Shown one piece after another: positions 47,098-58,704 of a DNA stretch of 64,000 nt. The DNA lies in assembly GCF_006547145.1 (NCBI RefSeq), contig NZ_CP041244.1, forward strand, positions 3,348,001 through 3,412,000. Direction: 5' to 3'. Every line of letters begins with the position of its first letter. Within the stretch, counting starts at the first letter, position 1. The position numbers were made by a program, and so were the translations under genes. The stretch comes from Actinomadura sp. WMMA1423 (GTDB lineage Bacteria > Actinomycetota > Actinomycetes > Streptosporangiales > Streptosporangiaceae). The notes below the pieces were generated by a model, which saw nothing but the letters and a program-made list of their open reading frames with translations, searched no databases and was not told the origin of the DNA.

Positions 47098-48327
47098 ATG
47101 AGCGAGGCCACCACCGCCCGGGACCGCAGGGCCCGGTTCGCCGCGTACACGGCGTTCGCCGTCCAGGGGCTCTGCTTCGCCTCACTGGTGACACAGGTCC
47201 CGAAGATGCAGGAGGCGCACCACCTGAGCGACGCCACGCTGTCGCTGGTGCTGCTCATGGTGCCGCTCGTCGCGGGCGTGGGGAGCGTCGTCTCCGGCGC
47301 GCTGTTCCAGCGGCTCGGCAGCGGCCCGGTGCTGCGGGTCTCCCAGCCGGCCGTGGCCGTCACGATCGCCCTGATCGGCCTCACCGGCGACAACGACCTC
47401 GCGCTCTACCTGACGGTCGCCGCGTTCGGCCTGTTCGTCGGCGCGGTGGACGCGTCAATGAACGCTCAGGCGATCGCCGTCGAGCGCCGCTACGGGATCA
47501 GCCTGATCACCGGCTTCTACGCCGTCTGGAGCGTCGCGGGGATCCTCGGCGGCCTGTGGGCGTCCCTCGCCAACAAGCTCGACCTGTCGCTGTTCACCGG
47601 CTTCGCCATCGCCGCCGCCGTGGGCGTCGCCGCCTCGCTCGCCACCGGCGGCCGCCTCTACCGCCGCGCGGAGGAGGGGGACGGCCCGACCGCCGAGGAG
47701 CTGAAGGCGGCGGGTCGCAGCGTCCCGTGGCGGCCGATCCTGGTCGTGGGCGCCGCGATGGCCGTCGCCTACCTGGCCGACTCGGCGATCTCCAACTACG
47801 GCGCCAAGTACCTCGACGACGAGCTGTCCGCGAGCGACTGGGTCGCCCCGCTCGGCTACGTCGCCTACCAGGTCACCATGGTCGTCAGCCGCGCCGTCGC
47901 CGACCTCGCCGTCCGCCGTTCGGGCGCCGTGCGCGTCGTGCGGATCGGCGGCGCGGTCGGCATCCTCGGCATGGCCGGCGTGGTCGCCGCCCCCAACGCC
48001 GCCGTCGCCATCGCCGCGTTCGCCCTCGCCGGCCTCGGCCTGAGCGTGATCGCCCCGGTCTCGTTCTCCGCCGCCGGCCGCGTCGACCCGACCGGCCTCG
48101 GCGTCGCCGTCTCCCGCGTGAACATCTTCAACTACGTGGGCTTCGTCCTCGGAGCCGCCGTGGTCGGCGCCATCGCCCCGCTGAGCGCCGACCACGGCCT
48201 GCGCCTGGCCTTCATCATCCCGACCCTGCTGGTCCTGGTCGTCTTCGCCACGGCGAAGGGCTTCAACCCGAAGCCGGTAGAAGGCGCCCGTCCCGACGCT
48301 CCCGCGATGGAACGCCCCATGGCCTGA
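47098..48327 (+). CDS. MFS transporter
   Basis: 409 aa. Two bundles of TM helices with a central hydrophilic linker (about 195-220). AGAGAGG lies before the ATG. Small-molecule efflux is plausible; substrate unknown. A 12-bp hairpin terminator follows. Confidence 0.92.
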   Translation: MSEATTARDRRARFAAYTAFAVQGLCFASLVTQVPKMQEAHHLSDATLSLVLLMVPLVAGVGSVVSGALFQRLGSGPVLRVSQPAVAVTIALIGLTGDNDLALYLTVAAFGLFVGAVDASMNAQAIAVERRYGISLITGFYAVWSVAGILGGLWASLANKLDLSLFTGFAIAAAVGVAASLATGGRLYRRAEEGDGPTAEELKAAGRSVPWRPILVVGAAMAVAYLADSAISNYGAKYLDDELSASDWVAPLGYVAYQVTMVVSRAVADLAVRRSGAVRVVRIGGAVGILGMAGVVAAPNAAVAIAAFALAGLGLSVIAPVSFSAAGRVDPTGLGVAVSRVNIFNYVGFVLGAAVVGAIAPLSADHGLRLAFIIPTLLVLVVFATAKGFNPKPVEGARPDAPAMERPMA

Positions 48328-48331
48328 AAGT

Positions 48332-48365
48332 GGGTCTGCCCAGGGGACGGCCTCTGGGCAGACCC
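48332..48365 (+). terminator. 12-bp perfect hairpin terminator
   Basis: GGGTCTGCCCAG (48332-48343) pairs perfectly with 48354-48365. It sits between the convergent MFS and 77-aa genes and probably serves both. Confidence 0.8.
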
Positions 48366-48369
48366 TCCT

Positions 48370-48603
48370 TCACGCGTCTTCGGCCAGGGCCGTGACGGCG
48401 CGTTCGCCCTCGTTCTGGGCTTCTTCGGGGGTCATGTCCTTCAGTGCTTGGGCCAGTGCCACCTCGGCGGCGTCGGCCGCGGCCCGGAGCGTCACGGCGT
48501 GCTCCTGCGCCCGTTCGAGGTCGCCCAGACCGACACAGTCGAAGGCCACCTGCGCGTCGTGGCCCGCCATCTTCAACTGCCGCGCGGCCTCTTCCAGACT
48601 CAT
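48370..48603 (-). CDS. Small helical hypothetical protein, 77 aa
   Basis: The ATG at 48603 has AGGAGGAA upstream, a strong site. The protein is all-helical and Ala/Glu-rich, with one Cys. Family not recognised. Downstream of the MocR gene on the same strand with 29 nt between, so possibly co-transcribed. Confidence 0.75.
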   Translation of the reverse strand: MSLEEAARQLKMAGHDAQVAFDCVGLGDLERAQEHAVTLRAAADAAEVALAQALKDMTPEEAQNEGERAVTALAEDA

Positions 48604-48632
48604 CCATTCCTCCTACACCGGGGAAGCTGTTC

Positions 48633-50057
48633 CTACCCTCCATCACCGTGAGCAACCGCCTGTCCCAGCAGTTGCGCGGCTTTGACCAGGCGGGGCTCGG
48701 TGAGGCCCGCGTAGCCGAGGACGAGCGCGGGGGGCGCCTCGTCCGCGCGGCGCGGCGACCACATCCCGCGGGCGCCCTCGACCGCCACGCCGGCGCGCGC
48801 GGCCCGGTCCACGACCTCGTCCTCGTCGCACCCGCCCGGCAGTTCCACGTAGAGGTGGATGCCCGCTGAGACGCCGTGAACCCTCGCGCCGGGCAGATTC
48901 TCGGAGAGCGCGCCGACGAGGGCATCGCGCCGGGCGCGGTAGCGCCTCCGCATGGTGCGCAGATGCCGGTCGTAGCCCCCGCCGCGCAGGAACTCGGTCA
49001 GCGCGTGCTGCTCCAGGACGGGGGCGCCGTGGTCGGTGTAGGCGCGGTGCTCCCGCAGGCGTTCGGCCAGCGACGGCGGCGCGACGGCCCAGCCCAGGCG
49101 GAGGGCGGGGGCCAGGGACTTGCTGACCGAGCCGAAGAGGACGACCCTGTCGGGCTCGACACCCTGGAGGCAGCCGACGGGGTCGCGGTCGTAGCGGAAC
49201 TCGGCGTCGTAGTCGTCCTCCAGGATCAGGCCGTCCGCGTCGCGCGCCCAGGCGATCAGCTCGGCGCGGCGCGCGGGCGACAGCACGACCCCGGTCGGGT
49301 ACTGGTGCGCGGGCGTGACGAGCACGGCGCGCGCGTGGGTGCGGGCGAGCGCCGCGACGTCGATGCCCTCGCCGTCCACCGGGATGCGGACGAGGCGCAT
49401 CCCGGCGGCCGCCAGCATCGGCAGCTGCCGGACGCTGGCCGGGTCCTCGACGGCGAGCGTGGTGAGGCCGTCGGCGCGCAGCAGCCCGAGCAGGGCCGAC
49501 AGGCCGTGCGCCACCCCGTTCATGATCACTGTCCGGTCCGGGTCGGCGTGCGCGGCGCGCACCCGGCCGAGGTAGGACGCCAGCTCGGCGCGCAGGTCCG
49601 GGACGCCCGCGGGGTCGGGGTAGGCGAGCGCGTCGTGCGGCAGGGTGCGCAGCGCGGCGCGGGCGGCGGCGATCCAGCGCTCGCGGGGGAACGCCGACAG
49701 GTCCGGGCGGCCCAGGGACAGGTCGTACAGGACCTCGGGTTCCGGCCAGGTCTCGGCCGGGCGGGGCGCGGCCGGCGGCCGGGACGGGGGCGCGGTCCCC
49801 TCGTCGGGGCGGGCCAGCGGCGCGATGCGGGTGCCGTCGCCGCGCCGCGCGATCAGGAAGCCCTCGGCGGTGAGCTGCTCGTAGGCGGTGACGACGACGC
49901 CGCGTGAGACGTCCAGGTCGCGGGCCAGATCGCGGCTCGACGGCAGCCGGGTCCCGGCGGTCAGCCGACCGGTGCGCACCGCCGCGCGGAAGCCGGCGGC
50001 GATCTGCGCGGCCAGCCGGCCGGCGGACCGGTCGAGTGGAAGATGAAGGTCGGTCAC
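48633..50057 (-). CDS. MocR-type regulator (GntR HTH fused to PLP aminotransferase domain)
   Basis: 474 aa. Residues about 5-75 are a GntR winged helix (RLPSSRDLARDLDVSRGVVVTAYEQLTAEGFLIARRGDGTR). The rest is a fold-type I aminotransferase domain with the PLP lysine in SVSKSLAPALRLGW. GTG 50057 gives the usual MocR start; the longer frame from 50093 has no ribosome site. It is divergent from an EamA transporter across a 113-nt gap with inverted GTCCA repeats. MocR proteins sense PLP or amino compounds and control such neighbours. Confidence 0.94.
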   Translation of the reverse strand: MTDLHLPLDRSAGRLAAQIAAGFRAAVRTGRLTAGTRLPSSRDLARDLDVSRGVVVTAYEQLTAEGFLIARRGDGTRIAPLARPDEGTAPPSRPPAAPRPAETWPEPEVLYDLSLGRPDLSAFPRERWIAAARAALRTLPHDALAYPDPAGVPDLRAELASYLGRVRAAHADPDRTVIMNGVAHGLSALLGLLRADGLTTLAVEDPASVRQLPMLAAAGMRLVRIPVDGEGIDVAALARTHARAVLVTPAHQYPTGVVLSPARRAELIAWARDADGLILEDDYDAEFRYDRDPVGCLQGVEPDRVVLFGSVSKSLAPALRLGWAVAPPSLAERLREHRAYTDHGAPVLEQHALTEFLRGGGYDRHLRTMRRRYRARRDALVGALSENLPGARVHGVSAGIHLYVELPGGCDEDEVVDRAARAGVAVEGARGMWSPRRADEAPPALVLGYAGLTEPRLVKAAQLLGQAVAHGDGG

Positions 50058-50103
50058 ATGACTCTCAGCGTCAAGAGGTGGGGTTGACGTCACGGAGAGG
50101 GTA

Positions 50104-50149
50104 TTGGTCCCCCTTTCAGGGGATTGATTGGCTCTGTCCAGTGGACCAA
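50104..50149. promoter_or_regulatory. Inverted-repeat operator region of MocR/EamA divergon
   Basis: TTGGTCC (50104-50110) is matched by inverted GGACCAA (50143-50149), and GTCCA-G-TGGAC (50136-50146) is a perfect palindrome. MocR operators often combine direct and inverted copies of such a box. Confidence 0.7.
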
Positions 50150-50170
50150 CCGCCTCCTAGCGTTCGGTCC

Positions 50171-51112
50171 ATGAACACCTCCCACAAACGCGGCATGGCG
50201 GGCGCCTGCGTCGCGATGTCCATCGTCGGCACGCTGACGGCCGTCTCAGCGACCATCTCCGGCTACCCCGTCTTCGGCGGCCAGGCGGTCCGGTACGCCG
50301 TCGCCGCCCTGGTCCTGCTGGCCGTGGCCCGCTTCGCCGGAGGGCCCGCGCGCCGGCCCGCCGCGCGCGACTGGCTGCTGCTGGCGGCGCTGGCGGCGAC
50401 GGGGCTGGTCGCGTTCAACGTCTGCATCGTGGCGGCGACCCGCGACACGAGCCCGGCGACCATCGGCACGGTGATCGCGGCGGTGCCGGTCGTGCTGGCG
50501 GTGGTCGGGCCGCTGCTGGACGGCCGCCGCCCGGCCCCGGCGATCATCGTGGCGGCCTGCGTGGTGACGGCCGGGGCGGGCCTCGCGAACGGCCTCGGCA
50601 GCGGCAGCGCCCGCGGGCTGCTGCTCTCCCTCGGGGCCCTCGCCGGGGAGGTGTGCTTCTCCCTGCTGGCCGTCCCGCTGCTGCCGCGCATCGGGCCGCT
50701 GCGGGTCTCCGCCTACTCCGCCGCGCTGGCCGCGCCGATGCTGCTGGCGGTCGGCCTGGCCGCGGACGGGACGGGGCTGCTGCCCGTCCCGACCCCCGGC
50801 GAGCTGGCCGGCTTCGCCTACCTGACGATCGTGGTCACCACGATCGCGTTCCTGCTCTGGTACGACGCCATCGGACGCCTCGGGGCCGACCGCGCCGGGT
50901 TGTTCGCGGGGATGATCCCGGTCAGCGCGGTCGTCACGACCGTGGTGCTCGGCATCGACCGGCCGGAACCGGCCGATCTGGCGGGGGCCGCACTGGTCGC
51001 CGCGGGCGTCGTGGTGGGGCTGCGGGCCCGGGTCTCCCCCCGTGAGCCCGCGCCGGGCGAGCCCGTAACCTGTGATCCGGCCCCCATCGGAATCGCGCGA
51101 GGATCTGCCTGA
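50171..51112 (+). CDS. EamA-family (DMT) transporter
   Basis: 313 aa, ten hydrophobic helices in two EamA repeats, with a short hydrophilic C-terminus. A probable target of the divergent MocR regulator. Amino acid or vitamin export is plausible; substrate unknown. Its end is 1 nt before the fumarase start. Confidence 0.93.
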   Translation: MNTSHKRGMAGACVAMSIVGTLTAVSATISGYPVFGGQAVRYAVAALVLLAVARFAGGPARRPAARDWLLLAALAATGLVAFNVCIVAATRDTSPATIGTVIAAVPVVLAVVGPLLDGRRPAPAIIVAACVVTAGAGLANGLGSGSARGLLLSLGALAGEVCFSLLAVPLLPRIGPLRVSAYSAALAAPMLLAVGLAADGTGLLPVPTPGELAGFAYLTIVVTTIAFLLWYDAIGRLGADRAGLFAGMIPVSAVVTTVVLGIDRPEPADLAGAALVAAGVVVGLRARVSPREPAPGEPVTCDPAPIGIARGSA

Positions 51113-51113
51113 G

Positions 51114-52754
<1,641 letters not shown>

Positions 52755-52801
52755 GGACCGTCCGCCGGCGGCCCGGACCGGGGGCCGCCGGCGGGCGGTC
52801 C
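52755..52801 (+). terminator. 20-bp hairpin terminator
   Basis: Arms 52755-52774 and 52782-52801 pair along their length with one G-T wobble and a 7-nt loop. It terminates the class I fumarase transcript. Confidence 0.9.
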
Positions 52802-52902
52802 CCGGAGGTTCCTAGGCAGTAGGTCACAGTATTGGGCCAAAATCCGAATTGGTAGCGAAGTCTCCCCAATGACCGCCGGGCCACTCCGGTATCTTTTCCG
52901 CC

Positions 52903-54168
52903 ATGTCTCAGTCAGAGCGCCTCGTGCTAGCGACGCGCTACCGGCTGGTCTCGGAGATCGGTCAGGGTGCCAACGGCACCGTGTGGCGGGGGCACGACGA
53001 GCTCCTCGACCGCGCCGTCGCGATCAAGGAACTGCGGCTCCCCGACAACCTCGCCGAGGACGACCGGGTGGTCTTCTACCGTCGTACCCTCCGGGAGGCG
53101 CGCGCGCCCGCACAGCTGCGCACGCACTCCATCGTCGAGGTCTACGACGTGGTCATCGAACAGGGCCGTCCCTGGATCGTGATGGAGATGATCGAGGCGC
53201 CCAGCCTCGAACAGCTCATCGAGCGCTCGGGGCCGCTGCCGCCCGAGCGCGTCGCGCACATCGGCCGCGCCCTCCTGGACGCCCTCAACACCGCGCACAA
53301 GGCCGGGATCGTGCACCGCGACCTGAAGCCGAGCAACGTGCTGCTGGACGGCGACCGCGTCGTCCTCACCGACTTCGGGCTCGCGTTCTCCTCCGATTCG
53401 GCGAGCCTCACCAAGACGGGCCACTTCATGGGCTCGCCCGCCTACGTGGCGCCCGAGGTCGCCGCCGGGGAGAAGGCCACCCCGCGCTCCGACCTGTGGT
53501 CGCTCGGCGCGACCCTCTACGCGGCGCTGGAGGGCCGCCCACCGTTCGAGCGCGAGAACGTCATGGCGACGCTGTCCGCGCTGGCGAACGAGTCGACCCC
53601 CGCCCCGCAGAACGCCGGCGCCCTCGCGCCCGTCATCACCGGGCTGCTGGAGAAGAACCCGACCCGGCGGCTCAGCCACGCCCGCGCCGTCGACCGGCTC
53701 GAACGGGCCATGGCGGGCCCCCGCTCCGGGCGCCGCGCGCCGACCCCCCGCTACCGGCTGATGGTCGTGATCGGGCTGATCGGCGCGACCGTCGCCTCCT
53801 GCGGCATCGGCGCCACCGCCCTCATCGTCGGCATGATGCGCGAGAGCCCGGGCCCCTCCCCCACCGCCGGCCCGTCCAGCCCGGCGGGCACCACCGCCCA
53901 GGCCGCCGCGCCGCCCGGCGCCGCGACCAGCACGCTGGTCGTCCGGGCCCGCACCGACTCCTGCAAGATCTTCGTGTCGGCGCCCGGTGCCGCGACCACC
54001 GTGCTCAGCGACGAGACGCTCCGCAAGGGCGACGCGCGCCGGTACGACCAGCCCCGCATCAACGCGGTCGTCTACGACGCGTCCGCCTGCGACGTGTGGG
54101 TGAACGGGCGGCAGAAGCCCGCGGGCAAGCCGGGCGAGCGGCAGAACTACACGCTCACCAAGGAGTGA
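52903..54168 (+). CDS. Transmembrane Ser/Thr protein kinase
   Basis: 421 aa. Hanks kinase with VAIK lysine K42, HRDLKPSN (H138, D140), DFG D157, and APE. A Pro/Arg-rich juxtamembrane stretch, one TM helix (about 286-312) and an extracytoplasmic domain of about 90 residues with two Cys (about 370-405) follow. The ectodomain has no PASTA repeat. It lies between the two fumarase genes on the same strand, so metabolic or wall signalling roles are possible. Confidence 0.93.
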   Translation: MSQSERLVLATRYRLVSEIGQGANGTVWRGHDELLDRAVAIKELRLPDNLAEDDRVVFYRRTLREARAPAQLRTHSIVEVYDVVIEQGRPWIVMEMIEAPSLEQLIERSGPLPPERVAHIGRALLDALNTAHKAGIVHRDLKPSNVLLDGDRVVLTDFGLAFSSDSASLTKTGHFMGSPAYVAPEVAAGEKATPRSDLWSLGATLYAALEGRPPFERENVMATLSALANESTPAPQNAGALAPVITGLLEKNPTRRLSHARAVDRLERAMAGPRSGRRAPTPRYRLMVVIGLIGATVASCGIGATALIVGMMRESPGPSPTAGPSSPAGTTAQAAAPPGAATSTLVVRARTDSCKIFVSAPGAATTVLSDETLRKGDARRYDQPRINAVVYDASACDVWVNGRQKPAGKPGERQNYTLTKE

Positions 54169-54253
54169 TCCGCGCCTCACGCGGGAATGCGTGAGCCACC
54201 GACCGGGCTGCCATGGACGACGGCGGCCGGCGAAGTCGAGTGGGAGGCGTTCC

Positions 54254-55687
54254 ATGGGCGAGCAGGAGTACCGGGTCGAGCACGACTCCATGGGCGAGGT
54301 CCGGGTGCCGGCCGCGGCCAAGTGGCGGGCCCAGACCCAGCGCGCGGTGGAGAACTTCCCGATCTCGGGGCGGCCGCTGGAGGCCGCGCACATCGCCGCG
54401 CTCGGCCAGATCAAGGCCGCCGCGGCGGTCGTCAACGCCGAGCTGGGGGTCCTCGACGAGGACCTCGCCGGCGCGATCGCCGAGGCCGCCCGCGAGGTCG
54501 CGGACGGGCGGTGGAACGACCAGTTCCCGATCGACGTGTTCCAGACCGGGTCGGGGACGTCGTCCAACATGAACGCCAACGAGGTCGTGGCGACCCTGGC
54601 GCAGGAGCGGCTCGGCCGCCCCGTCCACCCCAACGACCACGTGAACGCCTCACAGTCGTCCAACGACGTGTTCCCGTCGTCCATCCACATCGCGGCTACC
54701 GGGGCCGTCGTGAACGATCTGGTCCCCGCGCTGCGGCATCTGGAGGCCGCGCTCGCGCGCAAGGCCGGGGAGTACGCGACCGCGGTCAAGTCCGGCCGGA
54801 CCCATCTGATGGACGCGACGCCGGTGACGCTCGGGCAGGAGTTCGGCGGGTACGCCGCGCAGGCGGCGCACGGCGCGGAGCGGCTGGAGGCCGTCCTGCC
54901 GCGGCTGGCGGAGCTCCCGCTCGGCGGTACCGCGGTCGGTACCGGCATCAACGCTCCCGACGGCTTCGCCGCCCGCGTCATCGCCGAGATCGCGCGGGCC
55001 ACCGGGCTGCCGCTGACCGAGGCCCGCGACCACTTCGAGGCGCAGGGCGCGCGGGACGGCCTGGTGGAGGCGAGCGGGGCGCTGCGCACGATCGCGGTGA
55101 GCCTCAGCAAGATCGCCAATGATCTGCGCTGGATGGGCTCGGGGCCGCGCGCCGGACTCGCCGAGATCCGGCTGCCCGACCTGCAGCCGGGCTCGTCGAT
55201 CATGCCCGGGAAGGTGAACCCGGTGATCCCCGAGGCGGTGGCGCAGGTCGCCGCGCAGGTCATCGGCAACGACGCGGCCGTGGCGTTCGGCGGCGCGTCG
55301 GGGAGCTTCGAGCTGAACGTGATGCTGCCGATGCTCGCCCGCAACGTGCTGGAGTCGGTGACCCTGCTGGCGAACGCGTCCCGGCTGCTCGCCGACCGCT
55401 GCGTGGACGGCATCGAGGCCGACGTGGACCGCATGCGCGAGTACGCCGAGTCCTCACCGTCGATCGTGACGCCGCTGAACCGCTACATCGGGTACGAGGA
55501 GGCGGCGAAGGTCGCCAAGCAGGCGCTCAGTGAGCGCAGGACGATCCGGGAGGTCGTGCTGGAGCGCGGCTACGTCGACGAGGGAAGGCTGACGGTCGAG
55601 CAGCTGGACGAGGCCCTCGACGTGCTGCGGATGACGGGCGCGGAGCGCGGGAACGGCACCGGGCGGAAGGCCGCCGCGGACGGCTGA
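54254..55687 (+). CDS. fumC: Class II fumarate hydratase
   Basis: 477 aa. The signature [15 protein letters not shown] and the [26 protein letters not shown] and [13 protein letters not shown] segments identify the FumC/aspartase superfamily. GGGAGG lies 7 nt before the ATG. Cofactor-free fumarase. Confidence 0.96.
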   Translation: MGEQEYRVEHDSMGEVRVPAAAKWRAQTQRAVENFPISGRPLEAAHIAALGQIKAAAAVVNAELGVLDEDLAGAIAEAAREVADGRWNDQFPIDVFQTGSGTSSNMNANEVVATLAQERLGRPVHPNDHVNASQSSNDVFPSSIHIAATGAVVNDLVPALRHLEAALARKAGEYATAVKSGRTHLMDATPVTLGQEFGGYAAQAAHGAERLEAVLPRLAELPLGGTAVGTGINAPDGFAARVIAEIARATGLPLTEARDHFEAQGARDGLVEASGALRTIAVSLSKIANDLRWMGSGPRAGLAEIRLPDLQPGSSIMPGKVNPVIPEAVAQVAAQVIGNDAAVAFGGASGSFELNVMLPMLARNVLESVTLLANASRLLADRCVDGIEADVDRMREYAESSPSIVTPLNRYIGYEEAAKVAKQALSERRTIREVVLERGYVDEGRLTVEQLDEALDVLRMTGAERGNGTGRKAAADG

Positions 55688-55772
55688 GCCCGGCGGCGCC
55701 GGGCCCGGGGGCCGCAGGGCGCCGCCGCGCGTCCCAGACGCCCCACAGGCGTCCGGGACGCGCCGGGCCGGG

Positions 55773-56729
55773 TCAGTACCAGCCGACGGACTGCGAGTGC
55801 GACCACGCGCCGCACGGCTTGCCGTAGCGGTTCTTGATGTAGCCGAGGCCCCACTTGATCTGGGTGGTGGCGTTGTTCTGCCAGTCGGGGCCGGCGCTGG
55901 CCATCTTGGAGCCGGGCAGAGCCTGCGGAATGCCGTACGCGCCCGAGGGGTTGGCCGCGTGGGTGTTCCAGTGGCTCTCCTTGTTCCACAGGTTCACCAG
56001 GCAGCCGAACTCGCCGCTGCCGCTGAAGCCGTAGCTGGGCATCAGCCGCTTGGCGATCCTCTGGGCCTCCCCCGCCGGCACCGGGTCGCCCGTCGGGCCG
56101 CCGCCCGAGGAGCCGCTCTTCTTCTTCTCCGGCGTCTTGGTCGGGATCGGCTTGCCCTTGGGCAGCAGGGACGGGCCCTTGCCGCCGTCCTGGCGGGCCG
56201 CGCGGGACGCGCGGTCGAGCGCCAGCTTCTTGCGCTGCTGCTCGAGCACCTTGGGGTCGATCTTCGGCGGCGCGGCGGCGTCGGCGAGCTGCTTGGCCGG
56301 CTCGACGGTCTGCGTGCCCCCGTCGCCCGAGCCGCCGGTCAGCGCGAACGCGGCGACCGCGCCCCCGCCGAGCACGACGGCGGCGCCCGCGGCGACGACC
56401 GCGATCCGCTTGCCGCCGCGCCCGCGCGAGCCGCCCTTGCGGGCGGTGCGGCGGGGCGCGCCCTGCGCGGAGGAGATCTCGTCGCCGGGACCGCCGGCGG
56501 AGGCGCCGGCGTGCGGCGGCTCCTGGAAGGGCTGGAGCCCGAGCGTGTCGCCCGCCGGGGCGCCCGCGCGGGGGGCGGTGCCCGCCACGCGCACGTCGTC
56601 CTCGTGCGGCGCCTCCAGCCCCTCCGCGGAGAGGTCGGGCGCCTGGGCCTGGGCGGGGGCCAGCGGCTGCCGGGAGTCGAAGCTCTGTCGATCGTCTCGC
56701 CTAGGGGACCCGGGGCGGTCTCCGTACAA
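55773..56729 (-). CDS. Resuscitation-type lytic transglycosylase
   Basis: 318 aa from a TTG with GGAAGGA 5 nt upstream. A cytosolic hydrophilic leader of about 110 residues precedes one TM helix (about 110-130). A basic Lys/Pro-rich spacer and a C-terminal APF/transglycosylase-type domain (LVNLWNKESHWNTHAANPSGAYGIPQALPGSKM ... GYIKNRYGKPC) follow. The catalytic Glu is in NKES. Type II membrane enzyme cutting glycan strands. The start codon is uncertain; GTG 56783 is possible. Confidence 0.88.
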   Translation of the reverse strand: MYGDRPGSPRRDDRQSFDSRQPLAPAQAQAPDLSAEGLEAPHEDDVRVAGTAPRAGAPAGDTLGLQPFQEPPHAGASAGGPGDEISSAQGAPRRTARKGGSRGRGGKRIAVVAAGAAVVLGGGAVAAFALTGGSGDGGTQTVEPAKQLADAAAPPKIDPKVLEQQRKKLALDRASRAARQDGGKGPSLLPKGKPIPTKTPEKKKSGSSGGGPTGDPVPAGEAQRIAKRLMPSYGFSGSGEFGCLVNLWNKESHWNTHAANPSGAYGIPQALPGSKMASAGPDWQNNATTQIKWGLGYIKNRYGKPCGAWSHSQSVGWY

Positions 56730-56946
56730 GGCGGTCCTTCCGACGGTCGCACGCGCATGGACACGCGCACGAACTGTTTCCACCCCGGCCCGGCCGGCCG
56801 CCGTCGCTCGGCGACCCCGGACGCGGGACGGCGCCCGGCACGGCGCGCGCGTTCTGGGGGCCGCGCTCCGGCCTGGCACCGCACTGGGGGTGCTTACGGG
56901 GAGACACAATGCCCGAGGCCGAGGGCTGCTTCGCAACCAAAACGAG

Positions 56947-56975
56947 ACGAATGGGCCTTGCGGGCCCGTTGTCAA
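56947..56975 (-). promoter_or_regulatory. Promoter for lytic transglycosylase
   Basis: On the minus strand TTGACA (56970-56975) and ATTCGT (56947-56952) lie 17 nt apart. The predicted mRNA would have a leader of about 210 nt before the TTG at 56729. Confidence 0.7.
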
Positions 56976-57116
56976 CCCGGCCGCGAGGACCCCGAAAACC
57001 GGTACGGACCTGCGGATCTCCGTTCAGATCACAGCTACTGTGACCTTCGCCACATTCCTACCCAGCGAGGTTTAGCGATCACCCTCCGTAGGAAGGACGA
57101 CGACGTTCTGAGACGC

Positions 57117-57155
57117 GAGAACCCCGGCGGCCCGTCACGGCCCGCCGGGGTTCTC
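57117..57155. terminator. 14-bp perfect hairpin terminator
   Basis: GAGAACCCCGGCGG (57117-57130) pairs perfectly with 57142-57155. On the minus strand it ends the PhoH transcript. Confidence 0.85.
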
Positions 57156-57168
57156 ACTTCGCCGGGCC

Positions 57169-58626
57169 CTAGACCCCGACGTCACCGAGCATGTCGGTCA
57201 CCAGCGCCGCGATCGGCGAGCGCTCCGACCTGGTCAGCGTCACGTGCGCGAAGAGCGGATGGCCCTTCAGCCGCTCCACCACAGCCGCGACCCCGTCGTG
57301 CCTGCCGACGCGCAGGTTGTCGCGCTGGGCCACGTCGTGGGTCAGCACGACCCGCGACCCGGAGCCGATCCGCGACAGGACGGTGAGCAGCACGCCGCGC
57401 TCCAGCGACTGCGCCTCGTCCACGATCACGAACGAGTCGTGCAGCGAGCGGCCCCGGATGTGCGTGAGCGGCAGGACCTCCAACATGTCACGGTCCACGA
57501 CCTCGTCGACGACCTCCGGCGTCGTCACCGCCGAGAGGGTGTCGTAGACGGCCTGCGCCCACGGCGACATCTTCTCGTTCTCCGAGCCCGGCAGATAGCC
57601 GAGCTCCTGGCCGCCGACCGCGTACAGGGGGCGGAACACCACGACCTTGCGGTGCTGCCGCCGCTCCAGGACGGCCTCCAGCCCCGCGCACAGGGCGAGC
57701 GCCGACTTGCCGGTGCCGGCCCGACCGCCGAGCGAGACAATGCCGACGTCCTCGTCCATCAGCAGGTCCAGCGCGATCCGCTGCTCGGCGGACCGGCCGC
57801 GCAGCCCGAACACCTCGCGGTCGCCGCGCACCAGCCGCACCGACTTGTCGGGCTGGACGCGCCCGAGGGCCGAGCCGCGCTCCGACAGCAGCCGCAGCCC
57901 CGTGTGGCACGGCAGGTCCCGCGCCTCCTCCAGGTCGGCGCTCCCCGCGTCGTACAGCTCCTCGATCGCCCCGGCCGGCACCTCCAGCTCGCGCATCCCG
58001 GTCCAGCCGGACTCCACGACGGCCAGCTCCGCGCGGTACTCCTCGGCGGGCAGCCCGACCGCGGACGCCTTCACCCGCATCGGCAGGTCCTTGGAGACCA
58101 GCACGACGTCGCGGCCCTCGCGGGCCAGCCACGCGGCCACCGACAGGATCCGGGTGTCGTTGTCGCCGAGCCGGAACCCGTCCGGCAGGACGCTCGGGTC
58201 GGCGTGGTTCAGCTCGACGCGGAGCGATCCGCCCTGGTCGCCGAGCGGCCCCTCGACCGAGACCGGCTCGTCGAGCCTCCCGTGCCGCAGGCGCAGGTCG
58301 TCCAGCGTCCGCAGGGCCTGCCGGGCGAAGTAGCCGAGCTCCGGGTGGTGCCGCTTGGCCTCCAGCTCGGAGATGACGACGATCGGGAGTACGACCTCGT
58401 GCTCCGCGAACCGGGTCATCGCCCCCGGATCGGCGAGCAGGACGCTGGTGTCCAGGACGTACGTGCGCCGGTCCGGTTCCCTGCCGGGAGCAGCGCCCCC
58501 CAAGTCCCCAGAGGTTTCCGGTTCACTGTGGGGGGACGACCCCCCACTCCCCCCGGAAACCGCCGGAACCGTGGTTCCGGAGGGATTCCCGGACGAGTCG
58601 GGACGGCGCGCGGAGGTTGTGGCCAC
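57169..58626 (-). CDS. PIN-PhoH fusion (PhoH2)
   Basis: 485 aa. N-terminal PIN RNase domain ([15 protein letters not shown] start near 55, and [11 protein letters not shown] with an acidic pair) fused to a PhoH-type ATPase with Walker A GRAGTGKS (near 297), [14 protein letters not shown] Walker B, and [10 protein letters not shown]. PhoH2 proteins are sequence-specific RNA helicase-nucleases; some are linked to VapB-like PhoAT in mycobacteria, which is absent here. GTG 58626 has AGGGAGA upstream. Confidence 0.95.
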   Translation of the reverse strand: MATTSARRPDSSGNPSGTTVPAVSGGSGGSSPHSEPETSGDLGGAAPGREPDRRTYVLDTSVLLADPGAMTRFAEHEVVLPIVVISELEAKRHHPELGYFARQALRTLDDLRLRHGRLDEPVSVEGPLGDQGGSLRVELNHADPSVLPDGFRLGDNDTRILSVAAWLAREGRDVVLVSKDLPMRVKASAVGLPAEEYRAELAVVESGWTGMRELEVPAGAIEELYDAGSADLEEARDLPCHTGLRLLSERGSALGRVQPDKSVRLVRGDREVFGLRGRSAEQRIALDLLMDEDVGIVSLGGRAGTGKSALALCAGLEAVLERRQHRKVVVFRPLYAVGGQELGYLPGSENEKMSPWAQAVYDTLSAVTTPEVVDEVVDRDMLEVLPLTHIRGRSLHDSFVIVDEAQSLERGVLLTVLSRIGSGSRVVLTHDVAQRDNLRVGRHDGVAAVVERLKGHPLFAHVTLTRSERSPIAALVTDMLGDVGV

Positions 58627-58704
58627 TCGATCTCCCTGGATATGGGGGAACTGCCGGTGGCGCGCAGGTCCGCCCGCGCAGGGGCGGTGGTCCGCGGAGG
58701 ACTG

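Larger units (their letters stand above)
56730..57168 (-). promoter_or_regulatory. 439-nt noncoding region with long leader
   Basis: It holds the promoter above and a predicted leader of about 210 nt. The leader does not show the ydaO c-di-AMP riboswitch pattern. Its far end contains the phoH terminator. No gene was recognised in it. Confidence 0.45.

Noticed and set aside
54180-54253. Start of fumC at an earlier in-frame GTG (54191)
   Set aside because: ATG 54254 has GGGAGG at 7 nt and gives the normal N-terminus; the upstream codons overlap unrelated sequence.
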